The position numbers and the translations under genes are program-made. Below are positions 25,706 through 35,595 of a stretch of 64,000 nucleotides of DNA, one piece after another. Each line of letters begins with the position of its first letter. Position 1 is the first letter of the stretch. This DNA is from CAKAHY01 sp963522175 (lineage in GTDB: Bacteria; Bacillota; Clostridia; Lachnospirales; Lachnospiraceae). The stretch is taken from positions 248,001 through 312,000 of the forward strand of contig CAUQXC010000003.1 in NCBI GenBank assembly GCA_963522175.1. Direction: 5' to 3'. The notes beneath the pieces were generated by a model. It searched no databases. It was not told where the DNA came from and worked only from the letters and a program-made list of their open reading frames with translations.

Positions 25706-27751
25706 TTAATCGAGTACCTTATTTAACTCCTCGGTACCGGAAAGAACAAAACGTCCCTCCTTGATAATATAAATCTTCTCTCTTTCTTTTGTAAGAGCAT
25801 ATATACTTCCAAGCTCATGATAAGGAATGGTTATGTCCGTGTGGCAACCGAAATATGCCTTATCCGGAGCCTCTTTCCTTAAAGCCGAGCACTCGTTTTC
25901 TCTTGCGATAATGGCTTTTTTATCGGGATTATAAGTCATCACATCCTCTTCATAACTGTAGCAGGTATCTCCTATAGCAAAATGAGGACCTGTCTTTTCT
26001 GCAATCAAAATAGGGAGCTTATGTGTTATTCCGTATTTACGACCTATAGCATAAGCAAGTGTATTGGTTCCTATGGCAAATTCTCCCAAAGGTAAAGAAG
26101 CAAAGCCCTTAAGCAGAGTATCCTCTATAAGCTTTCTGTTTTCTGAATCCGTTTCAAAATTCGAGCAGGTATATGAAGCCGTCATGCCGTCCCTAAACTC
26201 TATGCACAAATCCTTAAAGGCTATATCCCATAAAAATACATCCCTTACATGTAAAATCCCTTCGGTTCCCTTTAAAACCGGAGACGTAAATACCTCACCG
26301 ACAGGAATGTTCACATCAGCCACGCAATTTTCAAAGTTTGTTTCCTTTTCGGGATTTTTAAGTTCATGAAGCTTAACCTTCATATCCGTTTTATTTCCGT
26401 TATCTCCCTTGATAATGACATACTCAGCCTTATCAAGCGCATCTATTATTTTTTGCTGTATATCTTGATATAAATTATAGTCCAAGGTATTAATTCTTAT
26501 AACATCATCAAATATTGCCTTATACTCTTCTTCCCGCTCCGCTATGGAAGGCACAGGCCATGCTATAATGGTAAAAGAGGTTTCCTCTCCGGGGATATAC
26601 TCATTTCTAAGCCCCATTGCCGCAACCGAAAAGCTCTGATTCAATTTCTTTTGCTTTTCGTCATACTCATAAGCAAGCTCCTCGTTTACAGGCTCAAATC
26701 TCTCCTCTCCGAAGGTTTCCATAAGCGCAGGTCCCGCATAAAGCTTAAGCTCTTCCTTCATAGACTCGTAGGCAAGTTTAAGCTCCGCCATACGCCTGTC
26801 CGTATAAGCCTTTTTATAAAATACGGCATTATCAAAACGGTGGTCATAATCCATCTGCCTGTTGAAGGAACTGTTTGTACAGCCCGTATTCCTGAGACCT
26901 CTGTCACAAAGTCTGAAAGGGCTTCTTGCCAGTATAGGCTCAAGTCCCATTTTTTTAAAGTTTTCTACAGCTTTTTTCACCACTCTCTCAAATCCGAGTT
27001 CATATATGATGCTTACATATTTTTTCTTTTTTAAATCTTTTCCGCCCGCTATAAATCCCTTTTCAAAGCCGTCCGTATAGGCAAAAGCCATCCTGTCTAT
27101 ATCTTCCTCCAAAAGTCCCGCAAGATATTTTGCGGTAGCCAAGGTCTCTTCACTTACATATTCTCCGAACTTAAAAAGATATCTCAGATCCGACAAGTCA
27201 TCACCGAGAACTATATCCTTAAATACCCTATATTCAGCGGTGAAAGTCTCTTTGAGTCTTGCCGGAACACTGACATCCAGATAATCAAAGGCATAAAAAT
27301 AAATCGCTTCCTCTATGCTTGCCGCCTTCGGCTCTCCTTCGTCAAAAAGCCCGTAAACCTCCAAAAAAAGCTCCAAAACCGAGCAAATTTCATCATTTTT
27401 CTCATCCGTAAGAAGCTTGGTCAAGGTTCTCACTTCGAGTGCCAAGACAGAAAGCAATCTTGAAATATTCTTATCACAATCATATTTTCTATACAGGAAA
27501 CCCGGATTATAGATACTTTCTTTATAATCCTCCTTTGTAAAGCCCCTGTACAGCTCCTTTTGCATATCAAGTAATGCCTCTATATCCATCGTGGCAAATT
27601 CTTCACCTTTATAAATTTCATTAAGCTCGAATGCCAAATTAATATAAGAAGCCAGCTCATTAAAATAGTCCGTATATATACTTTCTTCCCTTTCATCAAA
27701 AGGAATCTCTCTTATACGGCTAAGTGCCAGCTCAAGTCTTTCCGATTTCAT
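25706..27751 (-). CDS. M29-like aminopeptidase with large N-terminal extension
   Basis: The C-terminal half carries M29 aminopeptidase signatures: NCVADVNIPVGEVFTSPV, EFAIGTNTLAYA, ILIAEKTGPHFAIGDTCYS and FGCHTDITIPYHEL, with the Glu, His and Asp metal ligands. M29 enzymes are usually about 410 residues, but this product is 681. The first 270 residues form an extra helical domain with no motif I can name. The start at 27751 lies in a TAATG overlap with the upstream stop, behind GGGTGGAAG. It should be a cytoplasmic metallopeptidase. Confidence 0.82.
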   Translation of the reverse strand: MKSERLELALSRIREIPFDEREESIYTDYFNELASYINLAFELNEIYKGEEFATMDIEALLDMQKELYRGFTKEDYKESIYNPGFLYRKYDCDKNISRLLSVLALEVRTLTKLLTDEKNDEICSVLELFLEVYGLFDEGEPKAASIEEAIYFYAFDYLDVSVPARLKETFTAEYRVFKDIVLGDDLSDLRYLFKFGEYVSEETLATAKYLAGLLEEDIDRMAFAYTDGFEKGFIAGGKDLKKKKYVSIIYELGFERVVKKAVENFKKMGLEPILARSPFRLCDRGLRNTGCTNSSFNRQMDYDHRFDNAVFYKKAYTDRRMAELKLAYESMKEELKLYAGPALMETFGEERFEPVNEELAYEYDEKQKKLNQSFSVAAMGLRNEYIPGEETSFTIIAWPVPSIAEREEEYKAIFDDVIRINTLDYNLYQDIQQKIIDALDKAEYVIIKGDNGNKTDMKVKLHELKNPEKETNFENCVADVNIPVGEVFTSPVLKGTEGILHVRDVFLWDIAFKDLCIEFRDGMTASYTCSNFETDSENRKLIEDTLLKGFASLPLGEFAIGTNTLAYAIGRKYGITHKLPILIAEKTGPHFAIGDTCYSYEEDVMTYNPDKKAIIARENECSALRKEAPDKAYFGCHTDITIPYHELGSIYALTKEREKIYIIKEGRFVLSGTEELNKVLD

Positions 27752-28182
27752 TATCTTCCACCCATAATCAATATTATCAACCACAAAACAAGCTCTGTTC
27801 CCGATATCAACAAAGCTATATAATTTATCAGATATTTCACCTGTCTTTCCATAAAACCCCTGTAAACATAGTACAGCGAATAAAAGGCAAAGACTATAGC
27901 CGAAAAAACTATAGCCGATACGTAAAGCTCAGGATTCCCTTTTAAATATACCGTAAGTCTTACAGCCAAGTACGACAGGGCAATAGAAATAAAGGATAAG
28001 ATAAGAGCAAGCCTACCCGATTTGGAGTAAGGTATTCTTATATAGCTTACCCTATTTTCCGTACCTATATTTCCTTTATTTGTATCCCCGGCTCCATGCC
28101 TCGGTCTGAATCTTTCATCATCCAAAATGGAAGCGCCGGGAGTTTTTGTCTTAGCATGATTTTTCTTTAAAAAATTAAACAT
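27751..28182 (-). CDS. DUF6142-like membrane protein
   Basis: The 143-residue protein has a hydrophilic N-terminus of about 50 residues and three hydrophobic segments (about 60-78, 88-108 and 120-140). It resembles small DUF6142 proteins of Lachnospiraceae. It overlaps the VanZ gene by eight bases and the aminopeptidase gene by one, so it sits within an operon. The function is unknown. Confidence 0.7.
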   Translation of the reverse strand: MFNFLKKNHAKTKTPGASILDDERFRPRHGAGDTNKGNIGTENRVSYIRIPYSKSGRLALILSFISIALSYLAVRLTVYLKGNPELYVSAIVFSAIVFAFYSLYYVYRGFMERQVKYLINYIALLISGTELVLWLIILIMGGR

Positions 28183-28690
28183 TCTGTCCCTCTTTTTCTC
28201 TTTTCGCCTCGGATAAACGCCGGTTTAAGCGGTATTTTCCAATCCTTCCGTAAGCAGTGTAGGAAATAAGAAACAGGAAGTATCCGAGCATGCAACCCAA
28301 GGTATTCAAGAATACATCATCCACGTCGAGGCTTCCCACATTTGATTTAAACTGTATCACCTCAATTATAACGCTGAATAAAAAGCCTTGAAATACCGTC
28401 CTCAAAAAACTGTGCTTCCTTCTTCCGACTATAGGTCTGAAAAAACCGAAGGGGATAAAAGCAACCACATTTCCTATAACATTAAGCACAAAAGCCCAAA
28501 TTCCAAGCCTGTCTCTGTATATAAAAAATCTCTTAATTTCCTTAAACAATTCCAAATTGTAACTATGCACCGTACTTGTGCCCGCTCTGCCCATGGCTTC
28601 CGAAAAAAACAAAAGATAACCAAGCAAAATAAGGTATATCAGAAATAAAAATATACCTATAATTTTATTTTTTTTCCTTATTTTATTCAT
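28175..28690 (-). CDS. VanZ-family membrane protein
   Basis: The 171-residue protein has about four membrane segments with the VanZ-family marks NVIGNVVAFIPFGFF, FSVIIEVIQF and GSLDVDDVFLNTLGCMLGY. VanZ-like proteins are linked to low-level teicoplanin resistance and envelope maintenance in some hosts, but no van cluster is present. It starts five bases after the 51-residue protein gene. Confidence 0.87.
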   Translation of the reverse strand: MNKIRKKNKIIGIFLFLIYLILLGYLLFFSEAMGRAGTSTVHSYNLELFKEIKRFFIYRDRLGIWAFVLNVIGNVVAFIPFGFFRPIVGRRKHSFLRTVFQGFLFSVIIEVIQFKSNVGSLDVDDVFLNTLGCMLGYFLFLISYTAYGRIGKYRLNRRLSEAKREKEGQNV

Positions 28691-28695
28691 GATTA

Positions 28696-28851
28696 TCAGA
28701 AAGCTATATCATCTTTTCTTGCAAGCAACTTCGCACCGCTGACTATTGTCAAGATTCCCGTTGCCAAGCCGATAACTATAAGAATAATACCTATAGCTAT
28801 ATTTGCCACTCCTACGTTTCTGACCGTATTGTAAACTTTTTCCATATTCAT
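28696..28851 (-). CDS. Small membrane protein, 51 residues
   Basis: The frame reads MNMEKVYNTVRNVGVANIAI, a hydrophobic helix (IILIVIGLATGILTIVSGA) and a basic tail KLLARKDDIAF. An AGGAG site precedes the ATG at a spacing of nine. It fits between pyrE and the VanZ gene with short gaps. Similar single-helix proteins are common in this family of bacteria, but no function is known. Confidence 0.65.
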   Translation of the reverse strand: MNMEKVYNTVRNVGVANIAIGIILIVIGLATGILTIVSGAKLLARKDDIAF

Positions 28852-28869
28852 CCTTGTACACTCCTGTTT

Positions 28870-29544
28870 CTATTTAACACCGTATATTTCATAGTAATTA
28901 TCGATTAAGCTTTTAATATTGTCATCTATTATAATTCTACCCTTATATTCCTTATTATGCAAGTACTCAACCACTTCATGCATGGTAACTACCGAACAGG
29001 TCTTCATGGAATATTTTTCGCTTATCTCACTGAGAGCGGATTTTGTTCCCTTGCCTCTTTCACATCTGTCCACACTTACCACAAGACCTATAATATCGGT
29101 ATTTGCCTGCGCTTTTATTATCGGGTAGGTTTCCTCTATGGATGTTCCCGCAGTGGTAACATCCTCTATGATAAGAACCTTGTCGCCGTCTTTAATCGGA
29201 CTTCCCAATAAGATTCCGGTATCCCCGTGATCCTTAATCTCTTTTCTGTTTGAGCAGTATTTTATATCTTTGCCGGTAAGCTTTGAAAATTCTATGCTTG
29301 TCGCAACACTGAGAGGTATGCCCTTATAAGCAGGGCCGAATAAAACATCAAAATCTTCACCGAAATTCTCTTTTATAGCTTTTGCATAATACTCACCGAG
29401 CTTTGAAAGTTGAGAACCCGTTCTGTAAAAACCCGTATTGACAAAAAAAGGAGTTTTTCTTCCGCTTTTTGTTGTAAAATCTCCGAATTTCAAGACTTCA
29501 CAATCTATCATAAACTCAATAAATTCCTGCTTATACTTTTCCAT
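28870..29544 (-). CDS. pyrE: Orotate phosphoribosyltransferase
   Basis: PyrE joins orotate to PRPP to give OMP. The 224-residue protein has FTTKSGRKTPFFVNTG, the substrate segment FGPAYKGIPLS, and the PRPP loop VLIIEDVTTAGTS. ATG 29544 is preferred behind AAAGGA; an ATG 15 bases upstream is an alternative. It follows pyrF with a 30-base gap, so the last two steps of UMP synthesis are cotranscribed. Confidence 0.95.
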   Translation of the reverse strand: MEKYKQEFIEFMIDCEVLKFGDFTTKSGRKTPFFVNTGFYRTGSQLSKLGEYYAKAIKENFGEDFDVLFGPAYKGIPLSVATSIEFSKLTGKDIKYCSNRKEIKDHGDTGILLGSPIKDGDKVLIIEDVTTAGTSIEETYPIIKAQANTDIIGLVVSVDRCERGKGTKSALSEISEKYSMKTCSVVTMHEVVEYLHNKEYKGRIIIDDNIKSLIDNYYEIYGVK

Positions 29545-29574
29545 TGTTTTTCCTTTCATACCTGTACTCTTAAA

Positions 29575-30492
29575 CTACAATACACTGTTAATGTCCTCTA
29601 TCATATCTTTTGTTGCCTGTCTTGCCGCCTTTGCAAAGTCTTTTTCTCCGAAGTCCTTATACTTGTCAAGCTTATAAGCCGCAATTATACCTCTTGAAGA
29701 ATTGACTATGGCGCCAAGGCCGTCATCATTAAAACAAGGTCTTAAATCCTTTGCGCTTGCGCCCTGAGCTCCGTAGCCCGGAACAAGAAAATAGCTTTTA
29801 GGCATAAGCTTTCTGAGCACCTCGCTCATTTTAGGATAAGTTGCACCCACAACCGCTCCTATATTCGAGTACTCACCGTCCATGCTTTGTTCGCCCCATG
29901 CTGCAACCTTTTCGGCTACATGCTCGTATAAAGCTCTTCCCTCTATCAGTCTGTCCTGAAATTCTCCGCTTGAAGGATTTGAAGTCTTTACGAGGATAAA
30001 CAGACCCTTGTCATGCTTTATGCACTCATCTGTGAAAGGATTAACACAGTCGCTTCCCATATAAGGATTGACTGTCAGAAAATCCGAGGCAAAAGGTCTG
30101 AAGCTTTTCTCTCCCACCTTCACTTCGCCCAGATGCGCACTCGCATAAGCGGCACTTGTAGAGCCTATATCTCCCCTTTTTACATCTCCGATGACAAGTA
30201 AATCTTTTTCTTTGCAATAAGCTATTGTTTTTTCATAAGCCATAAGCCCGGGTATACCGTATTGCTCATACATGGCAATCTGCGGCTTGACAGCCGGAAT
30301 AAGGTCAAAGCATTCATCCACTATAGCCTTATTGAAATTAAATATCGCTTGTGCAGCTCCTTCGAGACTTTCACCCTTTAAAGCAAAGGCCTCTTCCTTT
30401 ATATGCTCCGGAATAAGGGCAAGAGTCGGATCCAGTCCGATACATACAGCCGCTTTTTTTTCTTTTATCTTATTTATCAACTTACTTATCAT
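29575..30492 (-). CDS. pyrF: Orotidine 5'-phosphate decarboxylase, type 2
   Basis: PyrF decarboxylates OMP to UMP. The 305-residue length and the motif LVIGDVKRGDIGSTSAAYA, with the catalytic Asp-Lys-Asp array, identify the longer type 2 enzyme. VCIGLDPTLALIP near the N-terminus and FLVPGYGAQGAS near the C-terminus also match. It begins after the large glycosyltransferase gene with a ten-base gap and a TTAAGGAG site. Confidence 0.95.
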   Translation of the reverse strand: MISKLINKIKEKKAAVCIGLDPTLALIPEHIKEEAFALKGESLEGAAQAIFNFNKAIVDECFDLIPAVKPQIAMYEQYGIPGLMAYEKTIAYCKEKDLLVIGDVKRGDIGSTSAAYASAHLGEVKVGEKSFRPFASDFLTVNPYMGSDCVNPFTDECIKHDKGLFILVKTSNPSSGEFQDRLIEGRALYEHVAEKVAAWGEQSMDGEYSNIGAVVGATYPKMSEVLRKLMPKSYFLVPGYGAQGASAKDLRPCFNDDGLGAIVNSSRGIIAAYKLDKYKDFGEKDFAKAARQATKDMIEDINSVL

Positions 30493-30502
30493 CGCCTACT
30501 CC

Positions 30503-33500
30503 TTAATATTCAAAATCCTCTTTGATTATGCTCCATACCGCTTCTATACTGTTATGCTCTCTTATATACTTATCCGCTTTACAAGACATTTCCTCAAGTA
30601 AAGCCGTATTTTCGTAAAGTGCCGCGGTTTCATCGGCAAATTGTCTTTCACTGTCACAAATACTCATTACCGTATCGGCGTCCTTTATACCTTCCGCACC
30701 CACGGAGGTCGTAATAACAGGCATATTATAATACAATGCCTCGATAACCTTTCCTTTTACACCGGCACCGTACCTGAGGGGAACTACGACAAGTCTTACC
30801 TTCCTGTACAACTCTTCGAGCTCTTCGTCGCTTACAAAGCCTTTAAAAATAATACCCTTACTTTCATCGTGTAAATCCTGTATCTCTTTGCTTGCCTTTG
30901 AACCCACTATATAAAACTTAAGATTCAGCTTCTTTCTTATTTCAGGCAAGATTTTCTCCGTAAACCAAAAAAGTGCATCGGCATTAGGAGGATGCGCAAA
31001 GCCACCCACAAATAAAAGCCCTTCTCTCTTCTCAAAGTCCTTTTCTATATCCGTTTTAAAGCTGTCGTAAACATAAGCGGTTATTGCCTTAGCTTTTATT
31101 TCTTCGTCAATATCCGCTATGTAATCTATCTCAACCTGCGAAGGATAGTAGGAAATATCCGCCTTTCTCATTATGGAAAGCTCTATACTTTTCCAATATT
31201 TTGAATTTGCCTTGTGTTCCTTGTCACCGCCAAGCTCATATTCCCTTTGTTCACGTAAAAAATGCAGATCATGACCGTAGTAAATAACCTTAAGCTTTGT
31301 ATTGTTACGTATGAAATCTATATAGTTTGCGGCTATATGCGGTCTGTTGAGATATACAAGATGTATATTTTCGGCATTTTTCTTTATCCATTCAAATATA
31401 CCCGCCTGCATATCCTTTCCGTACAAAACCTCTATACCCAGTTGTTCGAGAGCCGAGGTATAAGGTTCTTCCTTAAGGAAATTGTCCCCTAAAAATTTTA
31501 CAACATAGCCCTTTGAAACCAGCATTTTAAGGTACTGATACGTAGTTTTTGAACCCGCATCCTTATCAAAGGTAGGCACATAATGGTCCACAAAAAGTAT
31601 GATTTTCTTATCCTTGCTTCTCTCTCTTGCTCTGAAAGCATTAGGAAAGGCTCCGTTCTCAAATTGCTGTGAAAACTCCTTTGCCCATTTTTCTTTAAGC
31701 TTTTTCGAGTTCTCAATCTGATACCTCTTAAGCCCCGTACCGTTTACATCGGTACCGTTTGAAATGCCTTCAAAATGTATTACTACCGACTTGGGTTGAT
31801 AGACAACTCTAAGTCCTCTTTTTCTCACCTCGAAAGCCAAATCGGAGTCCTCACAGTAGGCAGGCGCAAATCTTTCGTCAAAACCGCCTATACTCTCCCA
31901 AAGCTTTCTTGAAAGCATAATCGCGGCACCCGAAATATAGTCCACATCCTTTACATAATTGTACTCACATTTATCCGGGTCATCCAATCTTCCGTAGTTC
32001 CAGCCGCTTCCGTCCGACCAGATAATTCCGCCGGCTTCCTGAAGTCTTCCGTCCGGATATATAAGCTTGGATCCCACCATGCCTATGCTTTTATCGTTTT
32101 CTATAAGGCATACCAACGAATCAAGCCACCTATCCGTAACCTTTGTATCGTTATTAAGAAAAAGTATATATTCTCCTCTTGCTTTTTTTGCCGCCTGATT
32201 GCAATTTTTTAAAAAGCCCTGATTGCTTTCGTTTCTTGCTATCACAAGATTTTCGGCAAATTTATCAAGTTCTTTTGTAGCATCACTTGAAACATCATCG
32301 GCAATTATTATTTCATAGCTTATATTCTTTGTATTTTCAAGAATACTTGCAAGGCAGGCATAGGTATAATGTACTTGATTATAAACAGGGATAATTATAC
32401 TTACCTTGGGATTTTCGACCTTTTCAAAGACAAGCTTACCCTTATGAAGATAATCCTCACCTATTTTCATATCACCTTCAAGCCTGTTCTTACCCTCAGC
32501 CGTCGTAAGCAGATTGAACATATATGCCGGTCTTGTAAATGCAAGCTTCATATATGAAAATTTCTTTCTCGCACTGCTGCCCTTAGGGAATTTTTGCTCA
32601 AATTTGGTTCTGAGCTTTCTGTAAACTCTGTAGGTAAGAGAAAGGTGTCTGTTAAGAACTTCATTTGACGCCGCAAGAGCCGAATTCTCAGCTCTTAAGT
32701 TTGCGATAACGGCATCAAGATTTCCTATGTGATTATCGCTCAACCTCTTCATTTCAAGGAGCCTGTCAAAAGCCATACTTTTATCCCTCAGCTCTCCCTC
32801 GATTACAGGAAAGTTCTTTGCATAATGAGTATGCTCCTTCTCCATTTTTTCAAGAGCCGTACCGTCCTTGAAATCAACAAAATAGTTATCCAGATATATC
32901 TGCTGGTTTTCCCCGTGTACGTACTCCTGAAATTCTCTTTCTCTTGCTTCAAAGTCCTTTATATTCTCTTCGTTTATACCGAATTCTTCCGCCATTTCCT
33001 TCAAACCGCTTTTTAAGCTGCCTGAATGCTTATGGTAAAAGGATTTTAATGCACGGTAATACGAATATTTCTTTTCAAGCTTGGCTTCGGCAACCCACTC
33101 ATAGTCTATTCCGATAATTTTACCTTCTTTTACTATAAAATTATCGAAATTCGCATCTATATTTATGGTTCCCTCACCTATGATAATATCAAAGACCTTC
33201 TGTATATGCTCTTTCTTAAGTTTTCCGTTCTCAATTTTTTTTGCCAGATTAAGGCTTAAGTTTTCACCTTCCACATACTCAAAATCCGCATAAAGAAGGT
33301 TATCGGAGATTTTAGGCTCTAAATATGTAAGTTTTGTGTTTTCGCTACATAATTTTTCATAAGAATCCTTAAGCTTTTTTATATGTGCAGTTCCGCTTTC
33401 GTAAAGAGCCGTCTTTCTTACACTTAAAGCTCCTTCTTTATCCCTTATACTTGTTTTTATTGCAAATTCGTCTTTTCTGTTTCCGTTATACTTGACAAAA

Positions 33501-34255
33501 ATCTCATCACTTTTATTTTCACTGACAAGCAAAAATGAATCGGAAAATTTTGCAAAATCTCCCTTTTCATTTATTTCTTCATATAATCTTCCCGGTGCAT
33601 TCACTGCGTACCTCGGATAGTTATAAGCCGCTATATCATTCGCAAGCTCGTCCTTCGGCAAGTATTTATCCGAATATAGAGAAAGTGCAAGCCTGTAGTC
33701 AGGATACGGATAGTATATACTTGTATTTTCAAGATTCAGGTCTTTTACAAGCTCGCATAAATCAAAATATGAAAGAGCCGAGTCGTCCCTTTTTGCTCCC
33801 AAAGTATATTTTAAGCCATAGATGTTGTCTGCGGCTATCACAAGACTTCCGCCTTCGGACAAAAGCGCCTTGTATTCTCTTACCTGTCTCCTGCGGTTTT
33901 TATCAAGCGCTCCTATTATAAATACCTTATCATATCTGTCCGTACTCACCTGTGTAAGCGTATTCGCAAGCCTGAATTTTTCATTGTCCGCAAAATACAC
34001 ATCAAGCAGCTCCTTACTGTCGTTAAGGTCGAGAAATACCAGACTTTCAACATTTTCCAGTATATGCATAAGTCTAGGTATGTTGACTTCACCTATATAT
34101 AAAACTTTTCTTGTATTAGTAAAATCAAGATTTTCCGTCAAACCTCTCCCTTGCCTTGAAAAAACATACAAATTTTCAAGCTCGGCATTATAATTTAATA
34201 AAGCTTTATCATCTTCTTTATATCGTTTTGCTAATCTTATAAGTTTATTATTCAT
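30503..34255 (-). CDS. Multidomain glycosyltransferase, 1250 residues
   Basis: Four parts are visible. The first 200 residues resemble a degenerate SAM-methyltransferase fold (VLYIGEVNIPRLMHIL). Residues about 230-420 look like a kinase-like fold (INIDANFDNFIVKEGKIIGI). Residues about 615-840 are a GT2 domain (VSIIIPVYNQVHYTYACLAS, then ILFLNNDTKVTDRWLD and a PAYCEDSDLAFEVRKRG acceptor loop). Residues about 890-1250 are a GT4-like domain (LFVGGFAHPPNADALFWF, then VVPLRYGAGVKGKVIEALYY). It follows the ABC exporter genes and should assemble the exported glycan on the cytoplasmic side. The sugars cannot be deduced. Confidence 0.85.
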   Translation of the reverse strand: MNNKLIRLAKRYKEDDKALLNYNAELENLYVFSRQGRGLTENLDFTNTRKVLYIGEVNIPRLMHILENVESLVFLDLNDSKELLDVYFADNEKFRLANTLTQVSTDRYDKVFIIGALDKNRRRQVREYKALLSEGGSLVIAADNIYGLKYTLGAKRDDSALSYFDLCELVKDLNLENTSIYYPYPDYRLALSLYSDKYLPKDELANDIAAYNYPRYAVNAPGRLYEEINEKGDFAKFSDSFLLVSENKSDEIFVKYNGNRKDEFAIKTSIRDKEGALSVRKTALYESGTAHIKKLKDSYEKLCSENTKLTYLEPKISDNLLYADFEYVEGENLSLNLAKKIENGKLKKEHIQKVFDIIIGEGTINIDANFDNFIVKEGKIIGIDYEWVAEAKLEKKYSYYRALKSFYHKHSGSLKSGLKEMAEEFGINEENIKDFEAREREFQEYVHGENQQIYLDNYFVDFKDGTALEKMEKEHTHYAKNFPVIEGELRDKSMAFDRLLEMKRLSDNHIGNLDAVIANLRAENSALAASNEVLNRHLSLTYRVYRKLRTKFEQKFPKGSSARKKFSYMKLAFTRPAYMFNLLTTAEGKNRLEGDMKIGEDYLHKGKLVFEKVENPKVSIIIPVYNQVHYTYACLASILENTKNISYEIIIADDVSSDATKELDKFAENLVIARNESNQGFLKNCNQAAKKARGEYILFLNNDTKVTDRWLDSLVCLIENDKSIGMVGSKLIYPDGRLQEAGGIIWSDGSGWNYGRLDDPDKCEYNYVKDVDYISGAAIMLSRKLWESIGGFDERFAPAYCEDSDLAFEVRKRGLRVVYQPKSVVIHFEGISNGTDVNGTGLKRYQIENSKKLKEKWAKEFSQQFENGAFPNAFRARERSKDKKIILFVDHYVPTFDKDAGSKTTYQYLKMLVSKGYVVKFLGDNFLKEEPYTSALEQLGIEVLYGKDMQAGIFEWIKKNAENIHLVYLNRPHIAANYIDFIRNNTKLKVIYYGHDLHFLREQREYELGGDKEHKANSKYWKSIELSIMRKADISYYPSQVEIDYIADIDEEIKAKAITAYVYDSFKTDIEKDFEKREGLLFVGGFAHPPNADALFWFTEKILPEIRKKLNLKFYIVGSKASKEIQDLHDESKGIIFKGFVSDEELEELYRKVRLVVVPLRYGAGVKGKVIEALYYNMPVITTSVGAEGIKDADTVMSICDSERQFADETAALYENTALLEEMSCKADKYIREHNSIEAVWSIIKEDFEY

Positions 34256-34259
34256 ATTT

Positions 34260-35585
34260 TTAACCCCTATGAAGCTTCACTTCCACACCGGACTCCATGT
34301 CATAAATTCCTACGGTATTTTTATTGGATATAACCGTTATACTGAGCACATCATACAGGCGATGGTAAACCTGAAGCTCACCTTCCTCAAATCCCGTACA
34401 GGACATGGAAAGGAGATACTCTCCGCCTTGAAGTGTCATTTTTTGCTTGAAAGTAACCTCGTATACATCGCCTTTTTTCACCGCTTCTACGTTTGCCGCC
34501 TCCAGCATGGTATTTGTTCCCGAAAGCTCGGTACCTTTTTTATCTTTTATGGTATATGTAAATATGGGACTTTTTATATCCGCATTAAAAAGAATCTTTT
34601 CTTTTATGCAAAAATACTCGCCTTTCATAAGCAGGTTGCTTACGCTCCCTTTCATATCCACTATTCCGAAGTCCACAATACCGGCTCTGCCGTCACCATA
34701 CTCGGTAAGGCTGGGATTTATTGTCATTTTCGACTTCATAAGCTCATTATCCGCAAAATCCGAAATGACTTTCGTCTCATCCTGTTTTGCTATACCTTCT
34801 ACGATTCCCGCATTGAAATCGTTTAAGTCAAAGGCTGTTTCATCAAACTGTCCTGCAAGAATTTTTTTGTATAAATCAACCATGTCTCTTGCGCTTCCTT
34901 CGGCTAAAAACTTCCCCTTATTTAAAAGTATAACCTTATCACAATACTTTATTATACTTCCCATATCATGAGTAACCATAAGTATGGTTGTCCCTTTTTT
35001 TCTTATTTCTTCCATCTTTGCGTAACACTTTGATTGAAAGAAAACATCGCCGACGCTAAGAGCCTCATCAACTATAAGTATATCGGGTTCAACATTTATG
35101 GCAAGGGCAAAAGCAAGTCTTACAAACATACCCGAAGAGTAAGTCTTTACCGGCTGATAAACAAAATCTCCTATATCCGCAAATTCAAGTATCTCCGGCA
35201 GCTTTTTCTCCATCTCTTCTCTCGAAAAGCCCATCATGGTACCGTTCATATAAATATTTTCAACACCCGTATAATCGGAGTTAAAACCGGCTCCAAGCTC
35301 CAAAAGCGCCGAAATATTGCCATCAACCTCTACATTTCCCGTACTTGGGTTCAAAACTCCGGTAATGATTTTCAAAATAGTCGATTTTCCCGAGCCGTTA
35401 GTGCCTATGATACCTACGGTACTGCCTTTTTCCACGTCAAAGCTCAGTTTATCCAGAGCAAAAAATTCTCTGTGATATTTTTTATGAGTTATGCTTAAAG
35501 CTTCCTTCAATCTGTCTATAGGCTTATCATATAGCCTGTAAATTTTGGATACATCTTCCACCGATATAGCCTTATTTTTATCCAT
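34260..35585 (-). CDS. Polysaccharide ABC exporter ATP-binding subunit (Wzt/TagH-like)
   Basis: The 441-residue protein has Walker A GIIGTNGSGKST, signature TYSSGMFVRLAFAL and Walker B ILIVDEALSVGDVFF. A 200-residue C-terminal beta-rich domain follows and resembles the Wzt substrate-recognition domain that reads the glycan terminus. ATG 35585 (MDKNKAIS) is favoured by GGGAG five bases upstream; an earlier start overlaps the permease gene. It works with the adjacent permease. Confidence 0.92.
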   Translation of the reverse strand: MDKNKAISVEDVSKIYRLYDKPIDRLKEALSITHKKYHREFFALDKLSFDVEKGSTVGIIGTNGSGKSTILKIITGVLNPSTGNVEVDGNISALLELGAGFNSDYTGVENIYMNGTMMGFSREEMEKKLPEILEFADIGDFVYQPVKTYSSGMFVRLAFALAINVEPDILIVDEALSVGDVFFQSKCYAKMEEIRKKGTTILMVTHDMGSIIKYCDKVILLNKGKFLAEGSARDMVDLYKKILAGQFDETAFDLNDFNAGIVEGIAKQDETKVISDFADNELMKSKMTINPSLTEYGDGRAGIVDFGIVDMKGSVSNLLMKGEYFCIKEKILFNADIKSPIFTYTIKDKKGTELSGTNTMLEAANVEAVKKGDVYEVTFKQKMTLQGGEYLLSMSCTGFEEGELQVYHRLYDVLSITVISNKNTVGIYDMESGVEVKLHRG

Positions 35586-35595
35586 ACAATCTCCC

